Positions 1 through 13,300 of a DNA stretch of 64,000 nt are shown piece after piece. The stretch comes from Pipra filicauda (taxonomy: Eukaryota > Chordata > Aves > Passeriformes > Pipridae), in contig NW_024104424.1 of the NCBI RefSeq assembly GCF_003945595.2, positions 1,131,528 through 1,195,527 of the forward strand, read 5' to 3'. The notes under the pieces are model-generated. The model was not told the origin of the DNA, did no database searches, and worked only from the letters and a program-made list of their open reading frames with translations. The position numbers and the translations under genes are program-made. Numbering within the stretch: the stretch's first letter is position 1; the number at the start of each line of letters is the position of its first letter.

Positions 1-2060
1 ACATTTTATACAAAATATTGCTATTTGAACTGTCTGAAAGTTTTCTTATCTGTTGTTTTCTTTGTTTTGTTAACTGAATCTGACATAGGTAATAAATTCT
101 GTGGAAAAAAATTTAGTTGGATATTGTATTGACTACTACAACATACAGGAAAATTGCACATAGTGTAAGTTTTGCACTAATTGAGTCATGAATTTTGATG
201 GAAAACTGAATCAACCAATATGCAGATAAACTCCAACAGGGTTTAATCTCGATAACACTAAAATACCATCTTGAAAACTAAAGAAACCCCAGGGTTTTAA
301 GGATTTAAACAATACTTCCATGTGTTTATCTACATTAAAAAAAAAATCACATACAAGTGATTAATTAACAACAAGGGTTACAAATTGATATATTCCTGTT
401 TAAATGTTTTTCCTCTTACACTAGAGACAACAATTGGTGTCTTGTGTAAAGTATATTGTTATGCCACTTAGTTACAGTAAGGATGAAACCCCCATTCAAA
501 GGGATTTTTTTGAAGAAGGAGTATTTGATTATTGATTATTTTATATTACTCTCCATCTTCAATAACATGGTAATACCAAATTACTTCCGGAGATGTTAAA
601 GCAATGCAATGTTTATGTTCAGCACTTTGATACTGGAAATCTTTGCCATATGCCCCTTACAGCAATGAGTTGCACAAATAGACATCCACCATAATAATCA
701 AAATTAAATTTTATTAAGATTTTTACAGAATGTGTTTGTGGGGGGGTGGAATCCATCTTGAGATAAGTTTGGAATGGGTGGAGAGGTAAAGTCCAAGTTT
801 AGTGAAAGGATGAAGCACTTTGTACATGACTACATGAGAGTACTTTTTTGTATTCTAATAGTGTAACATAATTTGATTATTCTCAGAATTTGGTCATTTT
901 CACTTGAAACAAACACAATATTAAGTGGAGGGGAGGTTGCATAAATGTTTATGTGTGCAATCTCAATTTTAACTTTAGCTCTGTTACCACTTAAGTTTTC
1001 AGCTTAAAGGCTATACTTATTTTTTTTACAGCTTCAGTTTCTAGGAGTGTATTACCCTTTTATTTTACCTCCCATCAAAAATAAATGAATCGAAGTCTTT
1101 ACTGAAAACAAAGCTGAATGTGCTGTTGTAACAACGCCTGAGAAACTAAAATGTCAGGTGTTGATACATATGAACTGTGTGTTATGTATGTTGTGTGTGG
1201 ACACATGTATCATTTTTGATTTTGCTTTTAAAATAAATTTTACCAATATGTGACCAAAGTACTCAGAAATGGTTTTTACAGTTTTGTCTATTATTATGCT
1301 CTGTAATTTACTATGGTAGGGTTTTTTTCAGTAATTTATACAACAATGACGGGTTTTTTTGCTCAAGCTGACATTTATATATGGAATAAAACTAATGCAC
1401 AGCATCAACATGTTTCCTGTATTATCATAAATTTACAATTTTTTTGGAAGCAAGTATGGTCATAAATATTTAAGGGCTGCAAGTCTCACGTTGCTAAAAT
1501 GTACAAAATAGAGACCTTATAGACAGAATTTCTGCATATTTTTGCAATAGCAGTGTGGTCAAATTTAGAATATATTGATAGATTGGCACTAAGTTATGTG
1601 TATATGTGTACATATAAAGTGCTTTTAATATTTGAGAAGTAAATTGAGAGGTAATTATTGCACAAATTAGAAGATTGATGCTTTTTGTTGTCAATAATAT
1701 CACTTCCAAAATGTATCAGTGAATTCAGCTGAGAGTATTTGTACCTAAATACAGGAGTGGTAAGTACACAGAAATGCACTGTATAAGCAGAACATTTTGC
1801 ATTGTCTGTGCGACATTTTAAGTACATATTTTAAAGATAAGTTAAATGTATCTTCTAAAATAAGGATTAATAATTCTCATGAGCTGAATTAATGCGAAGG
1901 AGAATCAGTGCATCAAAATCAGTTGTTCTGCTTGTCTTCCTTTTTAGTTAAAACCGAGAATCCACAGGACCTTACTCATAGATTTAAAGGTTTTAAATGC
2001 ACATTAATAACTATAATTGTATTATTAAAATTAGGTATATTTGATATCCATTAGATTTAG
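1..2060. other. AT-rich flanking DNA, no gene recognised
   Basis: The stretch is AT-rich with many short homopolymer runs. AATAAA motifs occur, for example near 1384, so part of it could be the 3' untranslated region of a neighbouring gene, but no coding exon supports that. Open frames here are short and look like chance. In mammals ARL13B, STX19 and DHFR2 lie next to NSUN3; none of their coding sequence was recognised here. Confidence 0.5.
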
Positions 2061-2305
2061 TTTCACATCTCTGATGGTAACTGTGATCCTCTGAAGGCCC
2101 ATCTGTCACTTAAAAATGGATTTCCCGGTTTTGCTACTTTAGGTGGCTTTTGAAATAAGATTGCTTGGAGTGGTCTCATGAATTTTCTTCTCCAGTAGAA
2201 AACAGTATATTTCCTGAAAACGGTTATTTTTGGATCTAATGATGTCACATTACAAAAGATTGATGGACATTAACAAAGTAATCAGCACAGGCTTTTTTTT
2301 TTCCT

Positions 2306-2760
2306 TTAAGATTCAAGCAGTATTTTTTCCAGTAATATATTCCAGTATTTTAGTGGAAAGCTTGACACTGTAAGTTCAGGATGCCACCCACTAACTTTGC
2401 CATAGTCTGTTAGCTTCCTACCTTTTGGAATTCTTTCAACTTGAAGTACTTTAAGCCCTAGATTTAGGGGGAGGGTACTCAGCATAATTTTTTGTTTCAT
2501 TGGAACTGTAAAATTCAATTACTGTATATAGTTTCTTCTGTGATACTGGCCTTGGCAGAATTACAGCCATGGAGAACTGTACTTTTCATACCAGTTTTGT
2601 TCTGTATCTGTTGGTACAACTCATTTATCTGAAAGTCTTTCAGGTTTCCTTTCACGATTGATACATAGGAAGTATCCATTTTGCCTGCAGGCCCTTTGTC
2701 ACAATCCTGATTGAAACATTTTAAATAAGCTTTCAAGTGTGATGGTAATTGGCATAAATG
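2306..2760 (-). pseudogene. Unidentified decayed coding-like segment
   Basis: On the minus strand, about 80 codons without a stop (about 2760 down to 2515) are followed at once, in another frame, by a further 70 open codons (2518 down to 2306). In DNA this rich in A and T two adjacent long open runs are unusual. The pattern suggests an old coding sequence or processed pseudogene with one frameshift. The first part contains TSYVSIVKGNLKDFQINELY, loosely reminiscent of the start of an RNA-recognition motif, but I do not recognise the family. Chance openness is possible. Further decayed frame may continue down to about 2063. Confidence 0.3.
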
Positions 2761-3289
2761 TTCTTAGCCTTCATGAATAGTTGCCTGAAACTCAAATATT
2801 TATCTATACAATAGCTCTCCTACTATCATATAGATGACCTTTGCACCCCTTTCCAGTCTGGATTTCTGAGGCTAGTTTCAGCCCTGGTTCACTTTCCAGA
2901 GAATGGCTTATCTGAAAACACATGTAAGATACTTGTGGGAATAATTCTCAAGTCTCCATCAATTTTTTATGGCAGTAGCAGCAGGTTGAGCTGGAGCTGA
3001 TCCCCGGTGTGGTTCAGAGGAGGCTCTTGGGCAGCTGGACAGCAGCTGCAAAACCTGGACCAGCCAGAAGTCTAGGTCTGGTGAAAAGGCACTAGCAGAG
3101 TCCTGACTGGTGGGTGGGGTGGGATGGCAGCAGCCCCTGGGATGCAGGTGCTAAGATGAGGATCAGTTTTGTAAGTTGACTGAGAATCCAGTAGCTGCCT
3201 GATCCTGGTTTATTTCCTGGAGAGGCAGAGGAGGCAGGATGGCAGTACAGACTCCCAAAGTAAGAAGAGAAAATCACAAAGAAACCAAA

Positions 3290-3630
3290 ATCAAATGAAA
3301 CAAAAAAACCACAAACAAACAAAAAAAACCACACAAAAAACACAACACAAAACCAACTAACCAACCAAGCAAAAAAAAGGCCAAAAAAACCCAAATGAAT
3401 TAACACACTCCCCCAAAAAAACTAAAAAACACACAACAAAACCCGAAAAACAACAAAAAAACCCAAACAGAACAAAAAATCCCAAAGCAGAACAAAAGCA
3501 AAAAAAAAAAAAAAAAAAACCAAAACAAACAAAAAACCCCACACACAAAAAAAAATCCACAAAAAACCAAACAAACAAAAACCAAACAGCCAAACAAAAA
3601 AACAAACCAACAACAACAACAAAAGTCCAA
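3290..3630. repeat. A/AC-rich low-complexity tract
   Basis: The plus strand is almost entirely A and C (CAAA, AAAC and ACAC runs with a pure A run of about 21 near 3500). It produces long minus-strand frames of F, V, L, C and G that are composition artefacts, not genes. It lies just upstream of a CR1 3' end. Confidence 0.85.
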
Positions 3631-3654
3631 ACTAAAGAAACATAAAGGTCAGGA

Positions 3655-3915
3655 ACTGTAGTGACAGGACAAGATGTAATGGGTAGAAATTAAGAGGGGA
3701 AATTTAGGTTACACACATTACGTAGAAATTCTTTACTGTGACTGTGGTGGGACACTGGCGCAGGTTCCCAGGGAGGTGGTGCATGCCCCAACTCTGACGG
3801 TGTCCAAAGCCAAGCTTGGATGGTGCCTTGACCAACCCGCTCTAGTGCGAAGTGTCTCAAACCATGCGAGTTGAGACTAGACGGTTTTTCAACTCCTTCC
3901 AACCCATGATTCCAT
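3655..3915 (+). mobile_element. CR1 LINE 3' end, plus orientation
   Basis: The segment follows the familiar avian CR1 3' layout: GTGACAGGACAAG, then AATTCTTTACTGTGA, then a GGTTCCCAGGGAGG block, then CCTTCCAACCCATGATTCCATG at the end. It is diverged and 5'-truncated, as most CR1 copies are. Its 3' end lies only about 55 bp before the NSUN3 start codon, so it borders or contributes to the promoter or 5' untranslated region of that gene. Confidence 0.85.
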
Positions 3916-3924
3916 GGGAAGACC

Positions 3925-4390
3925 GTAGGGGGCGGGGGGGCCCTGCCCCGCTGTGCCGCGCCGGGTGCGGCCATGCGGCTGCGGGCGCTGCGGGCGCTGC
4001 TGGCGCTGCTGCCGCGGGGGGCGGCCGGGAGGACACCGGGGCAGGGGAGCAGAGGGACGGGACAGGTGAGCAATGGGCCGACAGGGCCAGGGCAGGGGAG
4101 TAGTGACCCCGGGCGCGCCGGGGCCCAGCAGGCGGAAGTGCGGCGGGAGCGGCGCTCGGCCTCTTCCTGCGCGGCGGGACAGTGGGAACAGCCCTGTTTG
4201 CGATCCCTCCTCCGAACCAGCGGGTGCATCCCGGGTTTTCTTACCTTGTACGAAAAGCTGCTGGTGCCCAGCCTTGCCGTCTGTGCCGAGCCCGGGATGA
4301 TTTTTCACGGCTCAGCGTCATGGAGGGAGGGAGGGAACCCCCGGCCCCGCTGATGCGCTCGGTGCCGGGTGAAGGAACCGGGAGACAAGA
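3925..4390 (+). promoter_or_regulatory. NSUN3: CpG-rich NSUN3 promoter/first-exon region
   Basis: GC content and CpG density rise sharply here compared with the AT-rich flanks (GGGGGCGGGG, GCCGCGCCGGG, GGGCGCGCCGGGG). The block holds the first coding exon and its splice donor. No TATA box was seen close upstream, as expected for a housekeeping CpG-island promoter. The transcription start cannot be placed from sequence alone. Confidence 0.7.
3973..4065 (+). CDS. NSUN3: NSUN3 coding exon 1 (targeting peptide)
   Basis: This exon encodes 31 residues ending in a CAG/GTGAGC donor in phase 0, which joins in frame to exon 2. The ATG sits in a GCGGCCATGC context in the CpG-rich block. The peptide is rich in Arg, Leu, Ala and Gly, fitting mitochondrial import. 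The start is inferred from frame continuity and composition, because the N-terminus of the family is poorly conserved. Confidence 0.8.
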
Positions 4391-7300
4391 GGAGTAGCTC
4401 CGAACTTAGTCCTTCAGGTTCTACCTTCCGTCAGCTGTTCCTGTTCCATGGGGATCGTCAGGAAGCTGCTGGGTGCCGTTAAGGGGAAAAAAAATATCCA
4501 GCAAAATTTAGGTGTTTACCTTTGGGGTTTTCCTTATAGATAGCACGAGTTTACTTAGAAACCGAAAGTTCTTCCCCCCCCCCTTCCATACAAAATTTAG
4601 GAGGTTAAAACCCAAAATGTGTAGTGCTTTTGGTTACTCCTGGAGTAGTTATTGCGGTGCTTTGCGGGTTAGCTCAGCTTGTCTCCCGCAACGGTTCAAA
4701 TTAATTCCATTCTTTTGGTTTACACCTTGGCAGAGCTGATCATACTGATCATAATCATACCTTGCTTATTTTGCTCCTGGTAGATCAGAGTCCCAGAAAC
4801 TACTGTATTATTAGCATTATTAGTATTATTAGTGGATATGGAGGGATAGCAACAAGCTTTGATTGACTTCTTCACAGGCAGGGAAGAAGAGTGTACTCCA
4901 GCTTAACTTGTTCACTCTCTGAAATTTCTGTTACATCTTGATCACATCTCCTGTGATCTTGATATTTGAATGTCCTTAACCATGTTGAAGAATTAAGGAG
5001 GGTTTTATTTGTTTGTTTTTACTACTTTTTTTTTTCCTTCCTTTCTCCAAAGCTGGAAAGTAAAACAAAAGGGAAACTTCAAAAGCAAATTTGTCGAGTT
5101 ATTCTGGATCACTTTGACAAGCAGTACACGGCAGAACTGGGAAATGCATGGAGCAGTGTCAGGTCTGTTGTTTTGGGGAGGTGGGGAAGGGAGGAGAGAG
5201 GAATTGATATTAATGACATGTGGTGAAGGCTGTCGCTTAATTTGGGCCTTGATCACACCACTGCTAAAGAACATTCCTTGAAATGAAAAATCATGCTCAG
5301 AGTCTTAGAAACCATGTAATTCCTCTGAGTGCCCTCTTTGGTTTATCCTCTTTGAATTAAAAAGTAATTTAAATTAAATGCCTTCATTGTTGTTTGGTTT
5401 TTTTAATATATCTATTAAAAAGCATAGGTGTATAGCTTCAGTTTAATTGAATCAACTTAAAAACTCTCTTAATTTGGATCAGTGTTTTTTCTGCTTTAGG
5501 CAGTGGATACTCCTGAGGAGTATTTTTTGAGACCAAATGAAAAATTGCTAAGAGGAATTCAAATGGAAAAGGGGGGAAATCCATGCGAAATAGGCCTGAA
5601 AAAGTGAACTGGAGAGCAAACAAGCATGTTTCTACCACATAAGCACTGCTTTCTGACTGTCTTCCAGGAATATCTATTGCTTTAAGTTTTTCTGGCCCAG
5701 TGTTTGCAGAACATAAAATGTAAAAAAGAAAAACTGTAAAAACTGCATATTATAGTGTTGGCTGGAATGGCCTTCGCAAAGGTGATGTGATTCTTTTTGC
5801 TGTGATATCTGCAGCTAATATTGCAGTTGTTCTTTGCCCCCAGGGAAGTAAGTAGTAAGTAGATGGAAAGACCGTTATGCTTCATCATGTATATCTTTTG
5901 CAGTCATTTGTTAGAGTTAAGAAGAATGGGGAACATCTTGTCTCTGAAGAAATTAAGTGTTTCAAATGCAATAATTAGAAAAAATGGTGTCTTGATTCCC
6001 TATTAAAATTATTTTCCTGTGTACTCTTCTTAATCATATCTAACAAAAATGTTTTAATTTCTGATTACACCAGGGTCATCCAATGGTGAGACTGTAAGTA
6101 AAGGGTTTCTTGGAAAAGATAACTTGACTTATTTGTCAGGTTATTAAGTAGCTTTTCCTTTTTTCCTTGTAGAGATGTCCTCACGTCCCCATTGTGCTGG
6201 CAGCACTCCATTCTGCTGAACAGGTTCAGCCCATGCACTGAGCTGGAGAACAGCTTGTGTGTGCAGGGATATCACCCTGCCTTCCAAGGAGGTTTGCCCT
6301 ATCTTCCAGCAGCATTTAAGTGCTACATCAGGAGAAGTCCTGGGAGATTCCCTGCTCAGAAACATCAGGCTGGTAAACTGAAGGAGTATTACCTGCTGAA
6401 TGCGGCTTCACTGCTGCCGGTGCTGGCCTTGGAAGTGAAGGATGGGGAAAATGTTTTGGATCTCTGTGCTGCACCTGGGGGCAAATCAGTGGCTATCCTG
6501 CAGTGTGCCTGTCCAGGTAATGTATCCAGGTGCTGATCACTGGCACTATGTCTGTTTTCAGTACATGATTCAGGTTGGGGGCAAAAAGCCCAAAAAACAA
6601 TAGTTGTTCCACGCTGTTTAATAAAATTTTTATGAACTCAGTTTACCTAAAAGAGGATGAGAAATACAGTAGTCACTTAACTATGAGTTACTTTTGTCCA
6701 TCAGTCTGCAGTAGAATAGCTCTGTGGTTTTTTTCTCTGCTGGTTCCCTTATTGGTACTTCTCCAGAAGTTATTTAAAGTCATGTATATTTGTTGCCACA
6801 GGGATGAAAGTAATCTGCAGTTTTGGAATACTTCTTTTTTTCTTTTCCTCTGCTATCTGTTTGGCCAATGCTGTGCAAATATTGTAAATAAATTTAAGTG
6901 TACTGATGTAAAACAGAGCATAACAAATTAAATGGGCAAGTTATAGGCAGAGGGAGAGAGTTTATAGTGAGGAATTGGTCTGTATCAGGATTTAATAAGC
7001 TCTGTGTCTGAAGCCACCTAGATGTTAGAGAAGGACTCTAATCACACTTTAGAAGGCAACAGCAAGCAGCAGCTCTGTTCTTCTGGGCCAGGGAGTTAAA
7101 GCAAGTTGCGATTACTGTTTCCACGTTTATGTGTTAGTTTGGGTAATAATTGTCTCAAAGTGTTCACAGCACCTTATGCTCTTGTTGTTGAAACCATTAC
7201 TTGATTACAACTGATTTTCCCTCCGTATTGTAGAGGAATCAGGTGATGCTAATGAAGTAAATTAAATAGGAATTGTCCTTTCAAAAGGTTTAAAAAAAAA

Positions 7301-10300
7301 ACAACCCACTTTTACCCCCTGGCTGCTTCTGGAGAGACTAATTTGTTGCTGAGAATGTAAGATGTAAGGAATTTAGTTCTTAATATACCTCAGTGAATGC
7401 TAAGATGTACCGTCTGTGGCAAACCTGTTGTAGGACAACTTGAGGAGACATGAAAATAGAAATTTTATAAAATTAGAAACCAGGAATAAGAGGAAAAGTA
7501 TCATTCTGTGTTTCTGGTATGAGTACGATGTTGAGGACCAAGAATCGGAATGGGAATGATTCCAGAAATGGAAAAATATGTACAGCGATTGAACAGACTT
7601 TATGATGCAGGCTTTATAGTTATTATGTATACACACATTGCATGTTCCCCCAGAATTTGTATCTTCTGGGCATGTCCCGGCCTGTCCACCTCCCTGCTCC
7701 TCTGTTTCTCTGCCGATTGGCTGGAGAAGCTGCAGACAGGAGACAGCCCCCGTTTGCCCTTTCCTCCACTGGTTCCTCCTGCATTCCTCCCCTTTTGCCA
7801 GTGTCCCTATCCTGGCTTGTCCCCCCACCTGTCTGTCTCCTGCTCTGCCCTATGTTCTGGCCCTTTCCCTCCAGAGCTGATAAAAACAGCGTGCGCGCTG
7901 GAATAAGCTCTTTACCTGCGTCCCACCTTTGTGTCCCGGACCGGTGCTGTGCCATGGTCCCATCCCTCCCTTTTCAGACCGCGGCAGTACAAGACGAGGG
8001 GGTAACTATTCTGAAGTGGTAACTACTCTGGCTACATTGTTAAAAGTAAGACTTCTGTTAAAACACTTCTAGCTTAAATTTCAAATAAATAAGGGGTTGG
8101 ACTGCTGGGCTTAGGATACATGAAACTGATGCTTTATTTATTTAAAAAGTAATTAAATAATAAGGGGCGTGTACTTCTGTGGTGGTTTGAAAAAGCTTTT
8201 CTCTGAGGTAGTAATGGTTTGCCCCACTGATAATACTGGACCAATCAGTAGTCCACGTGCACCCTACGGAAATTAAATGCCCACAGAAACGGAAGAGAAG
8301 GTGGGTAGCCATGATCTGAGCCACGAGGAGGCAGGGGGCCAGTGAGCCCCTCTGGGGGCCAAGGGCCCCCAGCCAAGGCAGCGGGAGACCTGGTATAGTG
8401 TCAAAGCTGGACTGGGTCCCGTAATCAAGAGCTGGAAAAGTTCCCTTACTGTCAGCAGCAACAGAAGACACTGAAAGCGGCAGCGGAGCAGTCCTGAACA
8501 GAGACAGCGATGGCTAAAAGTCAAAAGATAGCCAGTAGCAACGAGATAACGTGAAGCCGACTGAAAGACGCAGAGATGATCCTGCAGGAGGGAGAGCTGG
8601 CAACAAAACAGAGGAAAACTCAACAGAGCTGGTTTGGGGTAAGACTGTATTATTTTCCCAAAAACCAGAGACTCTCTGAAGAGGAGGGGTGGACTTCCAA
8701 ACCCTTAGGGAGTCCCGAAATGCAGCAGCAGCTAGAGAGAGGGAGAAAGGAGCTGAAAACCTGGAGTTGTCCTGAGAGCTGAGCCTGGACGGAATGTGGA
8801 GGAGGTGGCCATGCCCTCTGCTGCTGCTGTTGCTGTTTCTATCAAGCTGTCGAGCTGAGACAGAGCAAAAGAGCATTGGTAAGACTGAACTGAAAGCTAC
8901 CTTCAATGTTCTAACCTAAGAGGAGTGAAGATCTGCAAGGAAATCCCCCGAAGGCTCAGGCTCGGGGTTGAAATTTCCACAAAGTAAGAATAAAAATCCT
9001 GACTGCTATACTTAAATTTGCTGCCTCAGGAAAATGAAGGACACTAACCAGTGCCACAAAAAAACTGAAATGAAGGAACTGTGGCCTGAGAAGTGACAGA
9101 AAGACTTTTTTCTTCTTGGACTTTTATTGAAGAGGAGAAATTTAATTTAATGTAAATATATATGTGGGTGTAAATAAACCTTTGTAAATATTTTCCCCTT
9201 CCCCCAGTAACGAATGGCTGTGTTTTGTCTGAAAACTCTCCACATGGGGTGAAAAAGATATCAAGTCCATACCATCACTAAACCCTCTCACAGGGGCAAA
9301 CTGTGGGAGGGGAGGCTTGAACTTAAAAATTAGATTCTTGGGAGTTTCAAACCACCACAACTTCATTTAGACAGTGGCTCAAGGAGCCCAGAAAGGCACT
9401 CAGCCCTAGTCTTTGGATACGGGTTGTGATTAAACGAATTTGTTTTGCTGTCGAAGTCTATTGCTACAGAAGCATTTGTCTGTAAATATTTATGGCTTGC
9501 TCTGTAGAAGCATGTTGAAATTTAGGTTTATAAAAATACAGTAGCATTCTAAAAAGTGCAGTAACAGGCTTATAAGGTGTTAGCTCTAAGTTAGTCATGG
9601 CAAAGCAGTAGAACTTCTAAAATCGGTCTAACTCCTTATGTTTGTAAAAATAGAAAAAAAAAACGTAAAGACTTATTTCTTTTGTCTTTTTTTTTTTTTA
9701 ATTTTCCAAGGTCAGTTTCACTGCAATGAATATGATGATTTGAGGGCAAGATGGTTGGAAGAGACCATAGAATCCTTCATCCCACAATCTTTGATTAACT
9801 CAATAATGGTCTCCAAACTGGATGGCAGACACATTGGAGATCTTAAGCCTGAATTATATGACAAGGTAACGTTATTATTAGCAAATTGTATTTCTCCATT
9901 CTGATTCTTTTTCTTCCTACTGTCTTTTTAATTTTTTTTTTCTGGCCCCCACAAAAATATCTGACCTATCAAGGGGAACAAATCATGTACAGGATATGCA
10001 GAGCCACAGAAAACATTTTATGAAGCCTGTTGTGCATTTTTTCACGTGTTAGGTGATGTTATCCATTCAGCCTTGGTAGTGAATTCTGAAGACCTTGTAG
10101 CTGTATTAGTTTGCATGATGTGTAATTAGGAAGGGCAAGGGAACAAGTGGGATCTGCTTAGGTAGAGTTTACTTTTGGAGTACTAATTTCTTACTTCCTC
10201 ACCTGATAACTCCATTAAAAACATCTCAAAATAGCAGTTGGATCATTTCACTCCTGAAAATGGAAAATAAAAAGGGTGTTTCTAAGTATTTGCAGAAGTA

Positions 10301-13300
10301 AGTTGAATAGATTTTTAGCACATGGTGTTCAGAAAATGAGTATCTTTATTATGAATGATCTTATTTGCTTTTATTGTGTAGGTACTGGTTGATACTCCTT
10401 GTTCAAATGACAGAAGTTGGCTTTTCTCTTCTGATATTCATCAAGCTACACTCAGGGTGATCCAAAGGAAGGAATTATCATGTTTACAATTCCAGCTTCT
10501 GAGGTGAGAAATAAAAAAGAAAGCTATTCAAGTAGTTTTTTATAATGAATAAAAATTACCAGGAGGGACACAAGATTTTTCATTGTTTAATGAAGAAAAC
10601 CAGGATTCACTATGTGAAAATTAAGTGAAGAATATGTAGTTGTGCTGCTTTTTAGAACATACAGTGAATCTGGGTTAATAGGAGTGTGGAAATCTGGGTG
10701 GGGTGAGATCAGCAGTGAGCCCTAAGTCCTCTACTACCCTACTGATGTCATGGCTAGGCTTCGTGAACGGGGATTTGGGAAGGGCTCTTGTTACAAACGC
10801 ACTGGTGGCTAAAAAGGCCAATACGAGATAGACCCATCTGGTTGCAAAAGGCACAGCAGAAAGACTCCTTAGGTGGAATATTCTGCAAGACACGAATCTT
10901 TCTGCGTTGTCTTTTCTCCTCAAGAGTGATCCTGTGTGCTTTCTCAAAAGAAGCAGCAGTGTTGTAGATGGTGTGTCTCCAGACCTCCCGATTGGAGGCC
11001 AGAGTAGACCAGTTATGGTGATCAATATGGCCAAGGCTGAGATGTTGTTTCAGGGAGTCCTTGTATCTTCTCTTCGGGGTTCCTCTCTTGTGGAAGCCGG
11101 TGGCAAGTTCACCATAGAGCACAATCTTAGGGAGGTGGTGGTTGGTCCTTCATCCTGGAGACGTGCCCTGCCCAGCACAGCTGTGTTCTCAGCAACATGG
11201 CCTCAATACTTGTGACTGCTGCTTGTTCTAGAACAGACGTGTTAGTCACATAATCTGACCAGTGGATGTTTAGGATTGTACGGAAACAGCGCTGATGGAA
11301 GCGTTCTAGGAGTCGCAGGTGGTGGTGGTAGATGACCCATGATTCGGATCCATATAAAAGAACAGACAGCACAGTGGCTCTGTAAACACTGATCTTTGTA
11401 CTTTTCTTCAAGTGTTTATTTCGCCAAACTCTTTTATGGAGTTTTCCAAAAGCACTGTACGCCTTTGCTAACCTGTTGTCTATCTCTCTGTCAATCTTAC
11501 CATCCGAGGAGATGAGGCTACCTGGGTAATTAAACTGCTGGACTGATTTGAGCTCTGATTGGCCAATGGTGATATGGGGATGATGGAAGACTTCCTGAAG
11601 TGCAGGTTGATAGAGAACTTCTGTCTTCTTTAAGCTGACTTCCAGCCCAAAGAGCTCAGCAGCGTCTGCAAAGCAGGATGTTAAACGCTGCAGGGCTGCT
11701 TCTGTGTGGGCGACAAGGGTGACGTCATCAGCGTAAACCCTACAGTCGTCTTAACTCACTTGTTCAAATATATGCCCATTTTCAGATGACTCACAACAGT
11801 CTAGTACAATGTCAAAATATTTTTCGTGTCACAACTAAAATGGTTTTGGATTTATTCCACAACTGAAGCAAAAACAGACATAATTTGTAATAGTGGGGGT
11901 TTTTTTACCTATCAGTGAAAGCAGTCTATACACCTGCCAAGCTGGACATTCTTCTCCAAAATCCTTTTGTTCTTGTTGTTATTCTCTCACAGAATTATCC
12001 CTTACGGTTCTTTATTATTTATTAGTCTTTTTGATGACTGAGCTGTAAGTCAGGGCTGTTTACCAACCATCGCTGTGGTCATTAGTCAACACTACTTCAG
12101 AATTTGCTTCTGAGCTCTTTATATGGAGAAATTGAGTCCACTACTGTACATTTTTACGTGTGGCTTGAATTTAATACCCAGCTGAGTATTTGTAGTTGAT
12201 ATGGTTTGAAGCTGGCTCCCTACCAAGTCTCCAAACCTTACCACAAGAAGTCCCGTCCCCCCGCAAAACCTCAGGGAGAAGAGGGAAAAAAAACAACCAA
12301 GAAAACCAAAACAAGAGAGAGACAGCTAAAGGAATATATATAAATATATTTACACTTATGTTACAGTTATATACAATTGAAATATATATACAATTTCACA
12401 AGGGAAAGGGAAGGGGGAAGGGAAAAGGAACAAAACCAAAATAAAATATATATATATATCCCAATCAGTAACCCAAGATCTAGCAACTAAAAGAAATTAG
12501 CAAAAGAATATCTTACTACTCTCCTTGGGACAACAGAAAGTCACTCTGGAACGATCGCCGGCAACCTCTGCCTCCCAAGGTCGGCAAGGCCTTACCAGGC
12601 CTCGCTCCCCAACAACGACAGACTCAACAGCAGGGAACCTGCACCTCCAAGCCACTGGAAGGAAAGAGAGCAAAGGCCTTTCCTCCTTTCTTCTTATAGC
12701 CTGGCTTACGTAAAAATCGTAGGGAGTACTGGGTAAATCTGGGCACTTCCCTGGTTACAAACTGGTCACCAAGGAAGGCCTAGACCAAACTACCACAGTA
12801 GTACAGAAAGACTCCTGATTCTAATCAATAGAGTAGAAAAAATAAAACAGTGTGAGGTTTGGTGAGGGAGAGAGGATTGTTTATTTTTAAGAACATCCAC
12901 CCAAAAATCCAAATCAAGGCTGTCATGCATTACACATTTTAATGATACCAGCCATAGGCTGGCATGTGGGAAGCATTTATAACTCCACGGTTTTTCTCTT
13001 TGGGATTAAAAAAAAGACTTCTCAATAGAACCTTCTAAACTTGAATGTTATTTGCGAAGTAACAGTCACACCTGAAGTTCATCTGTCAAAGCAAATTTAG
13101 GGAAAAATAACATATTGCAAACAAAAGAAACAAAGTTTTTATGGAAAGTTCCCATTACAGCAGTTGAAGATAGTTTTGCATGAGTTCCTGTTGAAAAAGA
13201 GCCTAGCAGAAGCCTGTGATTTATAACAGAAATATGAGTATCTTATTGCAGTAATGCATCATGTCACCCATTTCCCTTGAAGAAATCAATCACATTTAAA

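Noticed and set aside
3092..3630. Minus-strand frames rich in Phe, Val, Leu and Cys
   Set aside because: They arise from the A/C-rich low-complexity tract and have no real protein composition.
3690..4397. Several overlapping frames of 70-180 codons on both strands
   Set aside because: They are shadows of the CR1 end and of the CpG-rich first exon; only the 3973-4065 frame joins in phase to NSUN3 exon 2.
7400..8906. Frames of 100-140 codons in NSUN3 intron 3
   Set aside because: They lie in or across solo LTRs, overlap on both strands and match no protein motif.
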